From Flavicella sp963932955 (GTDB lineage Bacteria; Bacteroidota; Bacteroidia; Flavobacteriales; Flavobacteriaceae), in contig CAWVRK010000009.1 of NCBI GenBank assembly GCA_963932955.1, forward strand, positions 11,590-75,589: DNA of 64,000 nt, in the 5' to 3' direction. The notes below the pieces were generated by a model. The model was not told where the DNA came from. It did not search any database and saw only the letters and a program-made list of their open reading frames with translations. Position numbers and translations under genes: made by a program. Below are positions 15,339 to 24,901 of this stretch, piece after piece (within the stretch, counting starts at the first letter, position 1; every line of letters starts with the position of its first letter).

Positions 15339-18164
15339 TTATGGATTGATGGTCAATGAGACATAGGATTGCTGTCCAATCATTCCACTTCCAGGAATTT
15401 GTAAGTAATCCGATCCAAACAAATTGCTGGCACCTACTTTTAAAGTTGTGTATTCGTATATTGGATAATTGGCTTGAACATCGAAAACAGTAGCTGAAGG
15501 CACCATCGCATCTACAAAGGTAGACTCGTACCAGTACTCCTCGTTCCATCTCGCATTGATTCCAACGTTCAATTTTCCAACGATATTGTTGACGCCTATG
15601 TTCAATTTCACACGGTTTTCTGGGGTATTGAACCCAGGCTCGTAATCTGAATTTGCAGGCGCATCGTAGTCCATTTTATTGTACTCGTAAATCAATCCAA
15701 GTTTTACCTTTCCAAATACACGGGTATTGATGCCCAAGTTGGCTCCGTAGGTGTTGACCACTTCGTCCGTATTTCCGTCTACTTGGAATACCTGACTCTC
15801 TCCATTTTCCAATGGAACAAATACATTTTGTCCCGCTAAGAAATTGGTGTATTTGCTAAAGTAACCGTTCAAATCCACGTTGAAAACAGGATTGTTAAGA
15901 CGGTACCCAAACTCAAAAGATTCAACTTGTTCTGGCACCACATTCTTGAGGTTCGCAGCCTGAGGAGCTCCAGACAACACACTGCTCAATGACAAGGCAT
16001 TGTCAAAAACATATTGCCCAGTAACGGTGTTTCCTTTCACATCCATGACGAAGCGATCAATATTGTCAGATGAAGAACCTAACAAAATAGCAGACCCTAC
16101 ATTCAAACCAATAAATTGATCTTGTGAAGATGGGTTTCTAAAGCCCGTTTGGTAGGAGACACGGATGTTTTGGTCTTCAGAAAAGCTGTACAACAAGCCC
16201 AATCTCGGTGTAAAGTTTCCGTCAAAAAATTCACTTTTGTCGTAACGCAAGGAACCGGTAACTTTTACTTTTCCAAGGTTTTTCACTGCTTGTCCATACA
16301 TCCCGTATTCGTTGTATTCGATTGGAGACTCGTAATCCGTAAATAATGTTCCGTTGGAATCCAAAGAGAACATTTTATAAGAAGCTCCAACGATGACATC
16401 TGCAGATTTGATGATGTCTTTTAAATTGTAGTTTCCTTCAAAACTATAAGATTTGGATTGGTCTTGAATAGCTGCACCTCCTTCAGAAATCGCTTTTCCA
16501 ATAGCGGCTTGTTTGGCCTCTTCAAATTCAGCTGATCCCGGAACCAACATATTGGCATTTGCAGCTGCTCTAGCGATTGCATGAGCTTGTGCTGTATCGA
16601 CACCTGGCAAATCATCAATTGTCATGTCTACAGATGCAGGAAAACCAAATCCTGCCAACTGGTCGGATTGGTGTCCTAAAATAAGCGTATTGATTCCCTC
16701 AACTGCGGGCAACAAAGCAGGTGCCGCAGCGTTTATTTGAGTTCCAATAACCCCCAGATAATTCGTCAAATACGTTCCGTACCACCCCTGTTGGATTCCC
16801 CCTGGCTGTGCATCGGAAATTCGCGTCGCCAAAGCAGAAGCGTCATGTGTATTTCCAGAATCTTCTAAAGTCGCATAGGCTCGAAGGGTCAAGTTGTTGC
16901 TGTTCAATTCCAATTTGTGTTGTTGCAATTCAAAATCCTTTAACACATTGCGGTTGGTCGCCTGAAGAATGGCACTACCGGTTCCTATTTTGGAATTCCA
17001 GCTCAACTGAGTGTTTTCGGATATTTTGTAATGCAGGGCTGCATCCATTTTGACACTTTTAGCTTTGTAATTTGTCAAATCCGATTCGGCGTAACCTGTA
17101 CTTGCGACATTCGTGGGCGCAAAATAAGTTGAATTGGCGGAACTAGCAATCCCTACAACCTCATCTGGTTGTCCCGCGGCCATTAATCCTCCTATAAATA
17201 CATCTGTCAAACTACCGGATTGTTCCCCGTATATGTTGATTCCATCGTAATCAATGTCCGAAGACGATTTAGACGCATCGTTGTAATCTGAAGTATCAAC
17301 TGCGCTCCAGTCGGTTCCTTCAGCGACAGAAAAAGATACTTTTGCCGCAAACTTGTCAGAAAACTTATGGGCAATTCGAAATCCTAAATCTTGGTATGGA
17401 TTGGATCCCCCTGCATCTTGAGTGGTGACACCTGACTTTACATAAGCACTAATTCCAGGATGCTCAAATGGGTTTTTACTGTTCATAAACAAGATTCCTT
17501 TGATGGCATTGGCACCGTACAAAGCGGAAGAGGCTCCAGGCATCAATTCCACACTTTTGACATCCAATTCATTGAGTCCCAACAAATTTCCCATTGGAAA
17601 ATTCAATCCGGGTGCTGAGTTGTCCATCATGTCTACCAGTTGCACAAAACCCTCGTTGTAAATCGTCGAGAATCCACGTGTACTGATTTGCTGCATAAAG
17701 ATACCACCTTTGTTTATTTGGACTCCTTTGAGTCCTTCTATTCCACCATAAAAGCTAGCGGAAGTACTGTTTTTTATCTCTGCAAGACCTAATTTTTCAA
17801 CGGTCACAGGCGATTCAAAAATCCGCTCTGGCGTACGAGAAGCAGAAACCACCACCTCGTCTAACTGAGTTCCTTCTCGCAAAGAAATCTCGATGTTTTG
17901 ACTGTTTGCAGTTACATTAACGGTTGCAGATTGAAATCCAACGCTGCTCGCTTGAATGCTAAATGCACCCGCTTGATCCACTTGAAGGGAAAATTTTCCG
18001 TCGTAATCTGAGGAGGTTCCCGCTGCAGCGCCAATCACAGAAATGTTGGCTCCAGGAATGGGACTTCCTGAATTTGAGTCTACTACAGTTCCAGAAACTG
18101 TTGTTTGGGCAAATGTTGCAAGTCCTGTCAATAGGAATGCTAAAATACTTAAATGTTTTTTCAT
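15339..18164 (-). CDS. TonB-dependent outer membrane receptor with carboxypeptidase-like domain
   Basis: The 941-residue protein has a signal peptide cleaved after TFAQ (about residue 20), a CarboxypepD_reg-like beta-sandwich (about 22-110), a TonB-box/plug region starting near DEVVVSASRTPERIFESPVTVEKL (split: DEVVVSASR, ESPVTVEKL) and a C-terminal 22-strand barrel region ending in an aromatic-rich stretch. It imports an unknown ligand across the outer membrane using TonB energy. There is no SusD-like partner next to it, so a polysaccharide utilisation locus is unlikely; the shape is closer to receptors for cofactors, siderophores or peptides. It stands alone with its own terminator. Confidence 0.93.
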   Translation of the reverse strand: MKKHLSILAFLLTGLATFAQTTVSGTVVDSNSGSPIPGANISVIGAAAGTSSDYDGKFSLQVDQAGAFSIQASSVGFQSATVNVTANSQNIEISLREGTQLDEVVVSASRTPERIFESPVTVEKLGLAEIKNSTSASFYGGIEGLKGVQINKGGIFMQQISTRGFSTIYNEGFVQLVDMMDNSAPGLNFPMGNLLGLNELDVKSVELMPGASSALYGANAIKGILFMNSKNPFEHPGISAYVKSGVTTQDAGGSNPYQDLGFRIAHKFSDKFAAKVSFSVAEGTDWSAVDTSDYNDASKSSSDIDYDGINIYGEQSGSLTDVFIGGLMAAGQPDEVVGIASSANSTYFAPTNVASTGYAESDLTNYKAKSVKMDAALHYKISENTQLSWNSKIGTGSAILQATNRNVLKDFELQQHKLELNSNNLTLRAYATLEDSGNTHDASALATRISDAQPGGIQQGWYGTYLTNYLGVIGTQINAAAPALLPAVEGINTLILGHQSDQLAGFGFPASVDMTIDDLPGVDTAQAHAIARAAANANMLVPGSAEFEEAKQAAIGKAISEGGAAIQDQSKSYSFEGNYNLKDIIKSADVIVGASYKMFSLDSNGTLFTDYESPIEYNEYGMYGQAVKNLGKVKVTGSLRYDKSEFFDGNFTPRLGLLYSFSEDQNIRVSYQTGFRNPSSQDQFIGLNVGSAILLGSSSDNIDRFVMDVKGNTVTGQYVFDNALSLSSVLSGAPQAANLKNVVPEQVESFEFGYRLNNPVFNVDLNGYFSKYTNFLAGQNVFVPLENGESQVFQVDGNTDEVVNTYGANLGINTRVFGKVKLGLIYEYNKMDYDAPANSDYEPGFNTPENRVKLNIGVNNIVGKLNVGINARWNEEYWYESTFVDAMVPSATVFDVQANYPIYEYTTLKVGASNLFGSDYLQIPGSGMIGQQSYVSLTINP

Positions 18165-18280
18165 GGGAGGATTTGGTTTGGTTTGTGGGGTTCAAAGTAC
18201 AATATTTTTTTGAATTCAAAATATATCGGCGTCACAAAGTGTGTTTTCTTTAAAAAAACACAAGGTAAATTAAGGATTGC

Positions 18281-21200
18281 TCAATACTTGATGAACAACC
18301 ATCCCTTTTGAGCAGGGAAACGGTTATTGACCGAAAAGACTTTGTAAACATAACTCCCTGGGGCTAGGGTGTTTCCGTTGGACAGCAAGCCCTCCCAATC
18401 GTTTTGATACGGCTCGGATTTGTAGACCAACTTTCCATTGCGGTCGTACACCTCCACACGGGCTATGGGTGAACTGAGCGTTTCCGGACTCCCATCTTGG
18501 ATGTTTTGAACTATCCAAGTGTCGTTGACCCCGTCTCCATTGGGCGTAAATCCGGGTGCAACCTTAATTTCCGTAAATGCCACTCCGGCAATTGACAAGC
18601 GCCAGTTGCGCAAGACCCCTTCGTCATCTTCAGATTTGTCAACCACTGCAAGCACCCAATCTCCTTCACTGAACTTACCATTGAAAACAGAAAGCAACTC
18701 TTCAGGACGAAAGCGTCCGGTATAGGGGGCTTCCTTGTTTGTCAAATCAAATACTGCGGCATCGTCAAAGATGGTCTCTGTAAAATTGCTTCCCGTATCT
18801 TGATTGTCCGCTGCGACCAACAACATCTCTGTACCGTCTGGATGGGTCAATGTAATTTGCAAATCTCCAACATAGGAATGTTCGATGTTAAGTATGACAT
18901 CCACGTCTGTAATGCGAATTTTTTGAGGGATGCTCAGCACAGATCGCAAGCCTTCAGGGGCTGCATCAGGAATGGACTCCTCTTCTAAGTTTGCGCCAAA
19001 CTCAAAACTACCAATATTCCCCATCACAAAAACAAAAATTTCCGAATACACCCCTGTTTGACATGGGCTGTTGGCAGATACCCGCCAATAATAACGCGTG
19101 TTTTCTTCGAGCTGTTGCACAACATGGCTGGTTTTGGACGTTTGGACTGTTTCCAAAACGTTCGCAAAAGTTGGGTCGGAAGCAATTTCCAACTCGTAAT
19201 AAGAAACATTGCTAGACCCTTCCCACTCAAAAAGCAAAGGACTTATTGCGTTATATGTATTGTTTGAAGGCTTTACTAATTTGGGTCCTTTTAAATCGTT
19301 TTTGTAAACCTCCAAAGTAAGTGTGACCGTTTTGATCTCTGTTGTAGAAGTACCTATCAAGTCGAACTCATAGGACCCAACTGTCAAGGCGTTGGTTCCC
19401 GAAATACTCAGTTCAACTGCGGTGTCGTCTGTACGGGCACTCACAACAGAAAAGACAGCATCTACGCCATTTGGAAGTCCTTCTACTGAAAATTGGGTGG
19501 TTTCGGAAAACCCGAAAAAAGCCTTGTAGACAAAAGGGTAGACTGCTGTATCGGGTTGGCAAACCTCTTGAAGAGTTGTGTTGAATTCCATCTGAAAATT
19601 GGAAGTTTCGATGGTGATGTCGGCTGTAGAGACGCTGTAAAAGACATTTCCAACCGCAGCTACTTTGATCCGTCCCTGCGTGGTTTTGTGATTGGGAATG
19701 ACGACAGCATGTGTGCCATCGTTGTCAACTTCCGAAGCCAAAACAATCGGAAAACTCATGCCTCCATCCAAGGACAAAAGCAAGCTTACTTTTTGCGTAT
19801 TGACGGGCAACTTATCCGTATTGGCAACGTCCCAGGTGACCTGTTTGGAAGCTCCGGTAAAAAAGGTTGTCGCACTCGCTTGAGAAGTGACTTTAAAAGG
19901 ACCAGATTCGGCGTCCACGGAAAGTGTCAGCTCGTCTGAAGCCACTTGCCCTCCGAAAAGCCCATTGTCACGGACTGTAAATTTAAAATCCATTGTCCTT
20001 GCTACGGAAGGCAGTTGTTCCCATATGGAGCCCAAACTCCCACTTGCCACCGTTTCAGAAGCTGGAAAATACCTTTGAGGCACTTCCTTCGGAGGCAAAG
20101 AACGAAAGAGTGGCCCACCCGTATTTGTAGCAAATGGGGGCATAACCGCTGCCTCAATATCGGTTTGTTCCCAAGAATAGGTCCCGTTTTCACCAAGCCC
20201 GGAAGCAGTTCCTTCCAGAACAAAAGGGGTGGATTTGGGAATGCTGTAGTCTGCACCTGCAGCCGCAGTTAGAGCGAGATTTCCGAGGTCTGTTTGGACA
20301 GCACAATTGCTCGTCCCTGACGTAATTTGGTTGTGCATCTGTGCGATGCTCACTCCGTGGAAATAGGAGTCGCTGTTGGTCTGTATGTTTGGCGAACAAA
20401 TTCCTGCATAAGACATGATGGTAGAACCACTTCCCGGCTCGACAGCAGAATTGTCTTCTCGATTGCCGTCACAACTGTTATTGAACGTGTGGGTTGCGCC
20501 AAATTGATGGCCCATTTCATGAGCGACAAAATCCACGTCAAAGCCGTCGCCTTTGGGCACTTCAGAACCCGACACGCCTTGTGCTTTTCTGGAAGTACAA
20601 ACCGAAAGCAATTCTGCAACTCCTGAGTCTCCAAAACTAAAAACATGGCCGATATCGTAGTTGGAATTTCCAATAACACTGTCACATATTTCTTGAGACT
20701 CTCCGAGCATCTTGGTGTCATTGCTATTGGTCAAATCATCGGTATCCGCATCCAAAAAAATCAACGATGTTGCGTTGTCCACCAACTGCATGGTCACTGC
20801 CACATCGCGTTCAAACAAAGCGTTTACTCGGGTCATTGTGGCGTGCATGGCTGCCAAAACAACTTCTTTTTTGGCAGCTACTGTGGCATTGTTGGGGATG
20901 TTTTGATCTTGGAGGTGAAATTGGGCATACTCCCCAGTACAGACCAAAGCCAAACGAAAGGTTCTCAGCTTGCCATCCATGGAAAAGGAGGTGTTTGTCA
21001 ACGCTTTCGCTTTTTTTTGGAGGGAGGAACTCTCCAGGTTCCGAACCTTGCACTCCCTTGTATATTCGTTGTTTAGAAGGTCTTCTTTGGAATAGATGGC
21101 ATAGGCCTGTGCGTCTTTTGTGTATGGATCCAAGTAATACGATTTTCCAGTTTTCAAATACACCAAGCCGTGGATGCCCAATGGACTGACACTGAAATAG

Positions 21201-21595
21201 ATACGCGCATGACTGCCATCTGTAGCTTGTCCAATATAAGATTTGATGTCTGGGTGTTTTTGCTGCAGTGCAGGGCTTAAGACTGCTGTTTGATAGATGC
21301 GGTAGGGCACCAACACACCCTTTTGGTTTGGAAAAGACAAAACGGGGGCATTTTTGACCTGAAGTCGTCTTTCTCTTCGAGGCTGGCAGTTGGTCAACTT
21401 GGATTTCAAAGCAGGCAAATCCAATCGAAATACTTTTTCTTGTGTGGGAATGACCTTTCTGTAATTTTTTTGATACAACAACAGGTCTTCTTTGGGGGTC
21501 GCCTCCCAAAGGGGTTGGATTTGTCCAAAAGTGCTCACCACTCCAAGTAAAAAGCAACCGAGAAAGTTGCAAATGCGATTTTGTGTTCTTTTCAT
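18281..21595 (-). CDS. secreted metzincin (reprolysin-type) metalloprotease with P-domain and T9SS type B tail
   Basis: This 1104-residue protein has a signal peptide (about 1-24), a propeptide-like region, and a metzincin catalytic domain with HEMGHQFGATH at about residue 358 (HExxHxxGxxH) and a Met-turn in TIMSYAGICS. Ig/Fn3-like repeats follow, one with the fibronectin-type segment YYWRVSANS. A proprotein convertase P-domain (around SYVGDLQITLTHPDGT and DWVLAVVDKSEDDEG) precedes the C-terminal CHU_C/gliding-type domain (GFTPNGDGVNDTW, EVYDRNGKLVYKS, GWLFIKY). It should be exported by the type IX secretion system and attached to or released from the cell surface. A -7 box lies at 21631-21638. 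Confidence 0.93.
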   Translation of the reverse strand: MKRTQNRICNFLGCFLLGVVSTFGQIQPLWEATPKEDLLLYQKNYRKVIPTQEKVFRLDLPALKSKLTNCQPRRERRLQVKNAPVLSFPNQKGVLVPYRIYQTAVLSPALQQKHPDIKSYIGQATDGSHARIYFSVSPLGIHGLVYLKTGKSYYLDPYTKDAQAYAIYSKEDLLNNEYTRECKVRNLESSSLQKKAKALTNTSFSMDGKLRTFRLALVCTGEYAQFHLQDQNIPNNATVAAKKEVVLAAMHATMTRVNALFERDVAVTMQLVDNATSLIFLDADTDDLTNSNDTKMLGESQEICDSVIGNSNYDIGHVFSFGDSGVAELLSVCTSRKAQGVSGSEVPKGDGFDVDFVAHEMGHQFGATHTFNNSCDGNREDNSAVEPGSGSTIMSYAGICSPNIQTNSDSYFHGVSIAQMHNQITSGTSNCAVQTDLGNLALTAAAGADYSIPKSTPFVLEGTASGLGENGTYSWEQTDIEAAVMPPFATNTGGPLFRSLPPKEVPQRYFPASETVASGSLGSIWEQLPSVARTMDFKFTVRDNGLFGGQVASDELTLSVDAESGPFKVTSQASATTFFTGASKQVTWDVANTDKLPVNTQKVSLLLSLDGGMSFPIVLASEVDNDGTHAVVIPNHKTTQGRIKVAAVGNVFYSVSTADITIETSNFQMEFNTTLQEVCQPDTAVYPFVYKAFFGFSETTQFSVEGLPNGVDAVFSVVSARTDDTAVELSISGTNALTVGSYEFDLIGTSTTEIKTVTLTLEVYKNDLKGPKLVKPSNNTYNAISPLLFEWEGSSNVSYYELEIASDPTFANVLETVQTSKTSHVVQQLEENTRYYWRVSANSPCQTGVYSEIFVFVMGNIGSFEFGANLEEESIPDAAPEGLRSVLSIPQKIRITDVDVILNIEHSYVGDLQITLTHPDGTEMLLVAADNQDTGSNFTETIFDDAAVFDLTNKEAPYTGRFRPEELLSVFNGKFSEGDWVLAVVDKSEDDEGVLRNWRLSIAGVAFTEIKVAPGFTPNGDGVNDTWIVQNIQDGSPETLSSPIARVEVYDRNGKLVYKSEPYQNDWEGLLSNGNTLAPGSYVYKVFSVNNRFPAQKGWLFIKY

Positions 21596-21630
21596 TTCAA
21601 TAAATTGTGGAGTGAGAATCCGTAGTCTAA

Positions 21631-21638
21631 CAAACTTA
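21631..21638 (-). promoter_or_regulatory. -7 promoter element of the metalloprotease gene
   Basis: The minus strand reads TAAGTTTG, a match to TAnnTTTG, 35 nt before the ATG at 21595. Confidence 0.5.
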
Positions 21639-21659
21639 TCTAAAAAAAAGCACCCTTCC

Positions 21660-21690
21660 TAAAATATTCGAAAAATCATAGAATATTTTA
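21660..21690. repeat. AT-rich inverted repeat between divergent protease and ribF genes
   Basis: TAAAATATTC and GAATATTTTA are exact 10-nt reverse complements separated by 11 nt. The element lies upstream of both divergent promoters and could be a shared operator or simply a DNA cruciform. Confidence 0.5.
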
Positions 21691-21721
21691 CTTTGCAAAG
21701 CAATAATAAAAAAATAGCATG

Positions 21722-21729
21722 TAAATTTG
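21722..21729 (+). promoter_or_regulatory. -7 promoter element of ribF
   Basis: TAAATTTG is a strong match to TAnnTTTG and lies 31 nt before the TTG start of ribF. Confidence 0.55.
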
Positions 21730-21760
21730 CAGAAACGATTCTGTCGCTAATTCTTCTGAT

Positions 21761-22687
21761 TTGAAAGTAATTGAAAATTACAAAAAATTCAACACTGCCG
21801 AGAAATCCATTGTGACAATTGGCACCTTTGACGGGGTTCACGTTGGGCATCAAAAAATCATCGAGCAACTTGTTGCCACCGCCAAAAAAGAGAACAGTCG
21901 CTCGGTATTGCTGACTTTTTTTCCACATCCAAGAATGGTCTTGCAAAAAGACAATTCCATCAAGCTGATCAACAGCATCGAAGAACGCATTGCTTTTTTA
22001 GAAAAAACAGGTCTGGACTGTCTGATCATTCATCCTTTTGACAAAGCTTTTTCAAGACTCACGGCCTTGGAATTTGTCAGAAATGTCTTGGTCAATCACC
22101 TCAACACGTCCAAGCTGATTGTTGGCTACGACCATCGTTTTGGAAAAAACAGGGAAGGAAATTTTGAGCAACTGGAAGAATACGGACATGTATACGACTT
22201 TGAAGTCATTGAAATTCCCTCACAAGACATCAACGAGATTGCCGTCAGTTCAACAAAAATACGAACCGCCTTGCAAGAAGGTGATGTCAAAAAGGCCAAC
22301 CGGTATTTGGGCCGTGCTTTTTCAATCTCCGGAGAAGTGGTGTCAGGAGAACGACTCGGCAATACCATCGGATTTCCTACCGCAAATATCAAAATTCCGG
22401 AATCCTACAAACTCACACCGAAAAAAGGAGCCTACCTCGTGAAAGCCCAAATGGAAAACACCGATCATTACGGAATGTTGAACATTGGAGTGCGTCCAAC
22501 AGTCAATGGTGTGGATGAAACCATCGAAGTGCATTTTTTCGACTGGGACAAAGATTTGTATGGAAAGAACTTGGAGATTCAATTTTTGGACTTTTTAAGA
22601 GAGGAACAACGATTTGAGTCTGTACAAGCCTTGAAAGCACAATTGTCCCAAGACAAAATCAAATCCTATTCTCTGATTCAGGACTAA
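21761..22687 (+). CDS. ribF: bifunctional riboflavin kinase / FAD synthetase
   Basis: The 308-residue enzyme makes FMN from riboflavin and then FAD. The N-terminal adenylyltransferase domain shows GTFDGVHVGHQKII (about residues 22-35) and the ISSTxIR-like VSSTKIRTAL near residue 165. The C-terminal flavokinase domain shows GNTIGFPTANI and the catalytic region ATVNGVDETIEVHFFDWDKDLYG (seen as TVNGVDETIEVHFF). The start is a TTG (MKVIENYKKF); no ATG lies between the promoter and the conserved region. A lipoprotein gene follows after 16 bp. Confidence 0.96.
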   Translation: MKVIENYKKFNTAEKSIVTIGTFDGVHVGHQKIIEQLVATAKKENSRSVLLTFFPHPRMVLQKDNSIKLINSIEERIAFLEKTGLDCLIIHPFDKAFSRLTALEFVRNVLVNHLNTSKLIVGYDHRFGKNREGNFEQLEEYGHVYDFEVIEIPSQDINEIAVSSTKIRTALQEGDVKKANRYLGRAFSISGEVVSGERLGNTIGFPTANIKIPESYKLTPKKGAYLVKAQMENTDHYGMLNIGVRPTVNGVDETIEVHFFDWDKDLYGKNLEIQFLDFLREEQRFESVQALKAQLSQDKIKSYSLIQD

Positions 22688-22703
22688 TTGCTTACCTTGT
22701 GGT

Positions 22704-23219
22704 ATGAAAATATTTGCTCTTTTGCTGTGCTTCGGGTTGTGCGCCTGCAAATCAACTCTCCAAACAACAACGAACAAAACACCTTGTCCTTCGGAAGGAA
22801 CCTGTACCTCCAAAATTGTTTCCAACAGCCGCCTCTTTTTGAACGAAGACACGACGGGCGCTCGCTACCCAACTCTTGTCAAAGGCAACAAACTTGTTTT
22901 TCAACACCGTTACACAAAAGAGCGTCGCAAAAATGTGGCTGACGATTTTTATTCAGAAACCGTTTATTTGGAATTCAATCCCAAAGAAAAAAAATTGTTC
23001 TTGCAAGACCAAGCCCTTGAAAAAGTGGGTCTTTTGTTTGGGCGGTTTTGTTATTGCAAGGGATCGGCAGGTTGGTTCCCCGTCAAAAAGGGGACTTTGC
23101 AACTTTCTCAACTCTCCAAAGGAACCTATCGAATTCAGTTGGGTTTTTCGGTAGCAGGCATGCCGCAAAAGGTGCAGCAGATAGATGCAATTATCTCTGC
23201 AAACGAATCCAAAAAATAA
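22704..23219 (+). CDS. predicted lipoprotein of unknown function
   Basis: A 171-residue protein with a lipoprotein signal peptide, MKIFALLLCFGLCACKS, whose lipobox is LCAC with lipidation expected at Cys15. The mature part is small, basic and predicted to be beta-rich, with no family I recognise. Notable features are a Cys-rich N-terminal stretch (CPSEGTC) and FCYCKGSAGWFPVKKG in the middle, so a disulphide is possible. It follows ribF by 16 bp and is probably co-transcribed with it, but there is no functional link evident. A weak 7-bp hairpin (23225-23244) follows. Confidence 0.75.
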   Translation: MKIFALLLCFGLCACKSTLQTTTNKTPCPSEGTCTSKIVSNSRLFLNEDTTGARYPTLVKGNKLVFQHRYTKERRKNVADDFYSETVYLEFNPKEKKLFLQDQALEKVGLLFGRFCYCKGSAGWFPVKKGTLQLSQLSKGTYRIQLGFSVAGMPQKVQQIDAIISANESKK

Positions 23220-23289
23220 AGTGCTTGCTTTTTGACCAAAGCAAAACAAACATTTCCCTATTTATCCGCTTTTAAAACATCTATTTTTA

Positions 23290-23297
23290 TAAATTTG
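23290..23297 (+). promoter_or_regulatory. -7 promoter element of serS
   Basis: TAAATTTG matches TAnnTTTG and ends 20 nt before the serS ATG. Confidence 0.55.
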
Positions 23298-23317
23298 CCT
23301 TTTTAAAAACAAGCAAC

Positions 23318-24592
23318 ATGATTCAGGTTTCATTCATCAAGGAGAATAGAGAAAAAGTAGTCCACGGTTTGGCCAAACGCAATTTCCCAGACGCCGAAGT
23401 GACCCTCGACAAGGTCCTTGCTACGGATGAAACTCGAAAAGCAACACAGACAAAACTCGACAATACCTTGGCGGAATCCAACAAGCTTTCCAAAGAAATT
23501 GGTGTCTTGTTCAAAGCTGGGGAACCTCAGAAAGCAGCACTTCTCAAAGAAAAAACAGCTCTTTTAAAAGATGCGTCTAAAGTCTTGTCGGAAGAACTGA
23601 CTGCTGCCAACGACGCATTGCAAACCTTGTTGTACACCATTCCAAACATCCCCAACGAAATCGTCCCTTCTGGCAGTTCTGAAGAGGACAACCTGATTTC
23701 TTTTGAAGCAGGAAGCATCCCTACCTTACACGAAGGGGCGCTGCCGCACTGGGATTTGGTCAAGCAATACGACCTTATCGATTTTGAGTTAGGCAATAAA
23801 ATTGCCGCCGCTGGTTTTCCTGTTTACAAGGGGAAAGGGGCGCGTTTGCAACGTGCATTGATAAATTATTTTTTGGATAAAAACACGGCTGCCGGTTACT
23901 TAGAAGTACAGCCTCCTTATTTGGTGAACGAGGCTTCTGGAATCGGAACTGGTCAATTGCCGGACAAGGAAGGACAAATGTACCACGATGCAAAAGACGA
24001 TTTGTATCTGATTCCTACCGCAGAAGTGCCCGTCACCAATATGTACCGAGATGTGCTCTTAAAAGAAACGGACTTCCCGATTGCCAATACAGCTTATACA
24101 CCTTGTTTTCGGAGAGAAGCAGGCTCTTATGGCGCCCACGTGCGTGGCTTGAACCGACTGCACCAATTCGACAAAGTAGAAATTGTGCGCTTGGAACTCC
24201 CTGAGAATTCTTACGCCGCATTGGAAGGCATGGTCGCCCATGTAAAAAACATTTTAGAAGAATTGAAATTGCCTTATCGGATTTTGACTTTGTGCGGAGG
24301 AGACTTGGGCTTTACCGCTGCGTTGACCTATGATTTTGAAGTGTTTTCAACAGCGCAAGACCGGTGGTTGGAAATCAGTTCGATTTCAAATTTTGAAAGC
24401 TTTCAAGCGAATCGCTTGAAGTTGCGTTATAAAAATGCAGAAGGCAAAAAACAATTGGCGCATACCTTAAACGGAAGTTCTTTGGCCTTGCCAAGAGTTT
24501 TGGCGAGCCTTTTGGAAAACTACCAAACCCCCGATGGCATTCAAATCCCAGAGGTCTTGGTGCCGTATACTGGTTTTGATTTGATCAAATAA
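23318..24592 (+). CDS. serS: serine--tRNA ligase
   Basis: This 424-residue class II synthetase charges tRNA-Ser. The N-terminal coiled-coil arm (about residues 30-105) that binds the long variable arm is present, then motif 2 (TPCFRREAGSYGAHVRGLNR) and motif 3 (LNGSSLALPRVLASLLEN). Length is typical. It is monocistronic with its own -7 box; the next gene is 309 bp away. Confidence 0.97.
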   Translation: MIQVSFIKENREKVVHGLAKRNFPDAEVTLDKVLATDETRKATQTKLDNTLAESNKLSKEIGVLFKAGEPQKAALLKEKTALLKDASKVLSEELTAANDALQTLLYTIPNIPNEIVPSGSSEEDNLISFEAGSIPTLHEGALPHWDLVKQYDLIDFELGNKIAAAGFPVYKGKGARLQRALINYFLDKNTAAGYLEVQPPYLVNEASGIGTGQLPDKEGQMYHDAKDDLYLIPTAEVPVTNMYRDVLLKETDFPIANTAYTPCFRREAGSYGAHVRGLNRLHQFDKVEIVRLELPENSYAALEGMVAHVKNILEELKLPYRILTLCGGDLGFTAALTYDFEVFSTAQDRWLEISSISNFESFQANRLKLRYKNAEGKKQLAHTLNGSSLALPRVLASLLENYQTPDGIQIPEVLVPYTGFDLIK

Positions 24593-24901
24593 GCTGTCAG
24601 ATAGTTCGTCTCTAGCAAAATTCCTTGCCCCTCGTTTTCATTGTCTTGTATGTCCGTGTTTTCAGGTGTCCTTCGAGAGGGGAATTCGATTCAAACTACA
24701 ACAAGTACAGTGCAGGGGGTTGTGAAACAACCGGTTTTAGGGGCTCACCCTTCTCAAAAACTGGAATGTTCTTTTTTTTCATTTGGAGGGTTTGACCTGT
24801 TTTTGCATTTAGCAAAAAGCAAAGCCCCCAAAAGAACAATTTTATATCCCGTTGATTCTTCCTATCTTTGAAGGGAGCAACCAACCAAAACCCCTTGACA
24901 G
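24593..24901. other. 309-bp gap between serS and DUF4286 gene; possible structured RNA
   Basis: No credible coding frame is present. Three potential stems are visible: CCCCT (24628-24632) with AGGGG (24678-24682), together with CTCG (24631-24634) and CGAG (24674-24677) as an overlapping alternative; GGTTGT/ACAACC with a 3-nt loop (24718-24732); and TTTTTGC/GCAAAAA with a 5-nt loop (24800-24818). None is a clean terminator, and no tRNA-like cloverleaf can be formed. The end of the gap holds the promoter of the next gene. Confidence 0.35.
24863..24870 (+). promoter_or_regulatory. -7 promoter element of DUF4286-rsmA-mgtE
   Basis: TATCTTTG matches TAnnTTTG and lies 31 nt before the ATG at 24902. 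Confidence 0.55.

Noticed and set aside
20811..21572. 253-codon open frame on the minus strand, in another frame of the metalloprotease gene
   Set aside because: It overlaps the well-supported protease reading frame almost entirely, contains no recognisable motif, and its composition (many Ser, His, Pro, Arg) is that of an out-of-frame translation.
24670..24700. tRNA-like T-loop motif TTCGATTC
   Set aside because: No complementary T-stem, acceptor stem or anticodon arm can be formed around it.
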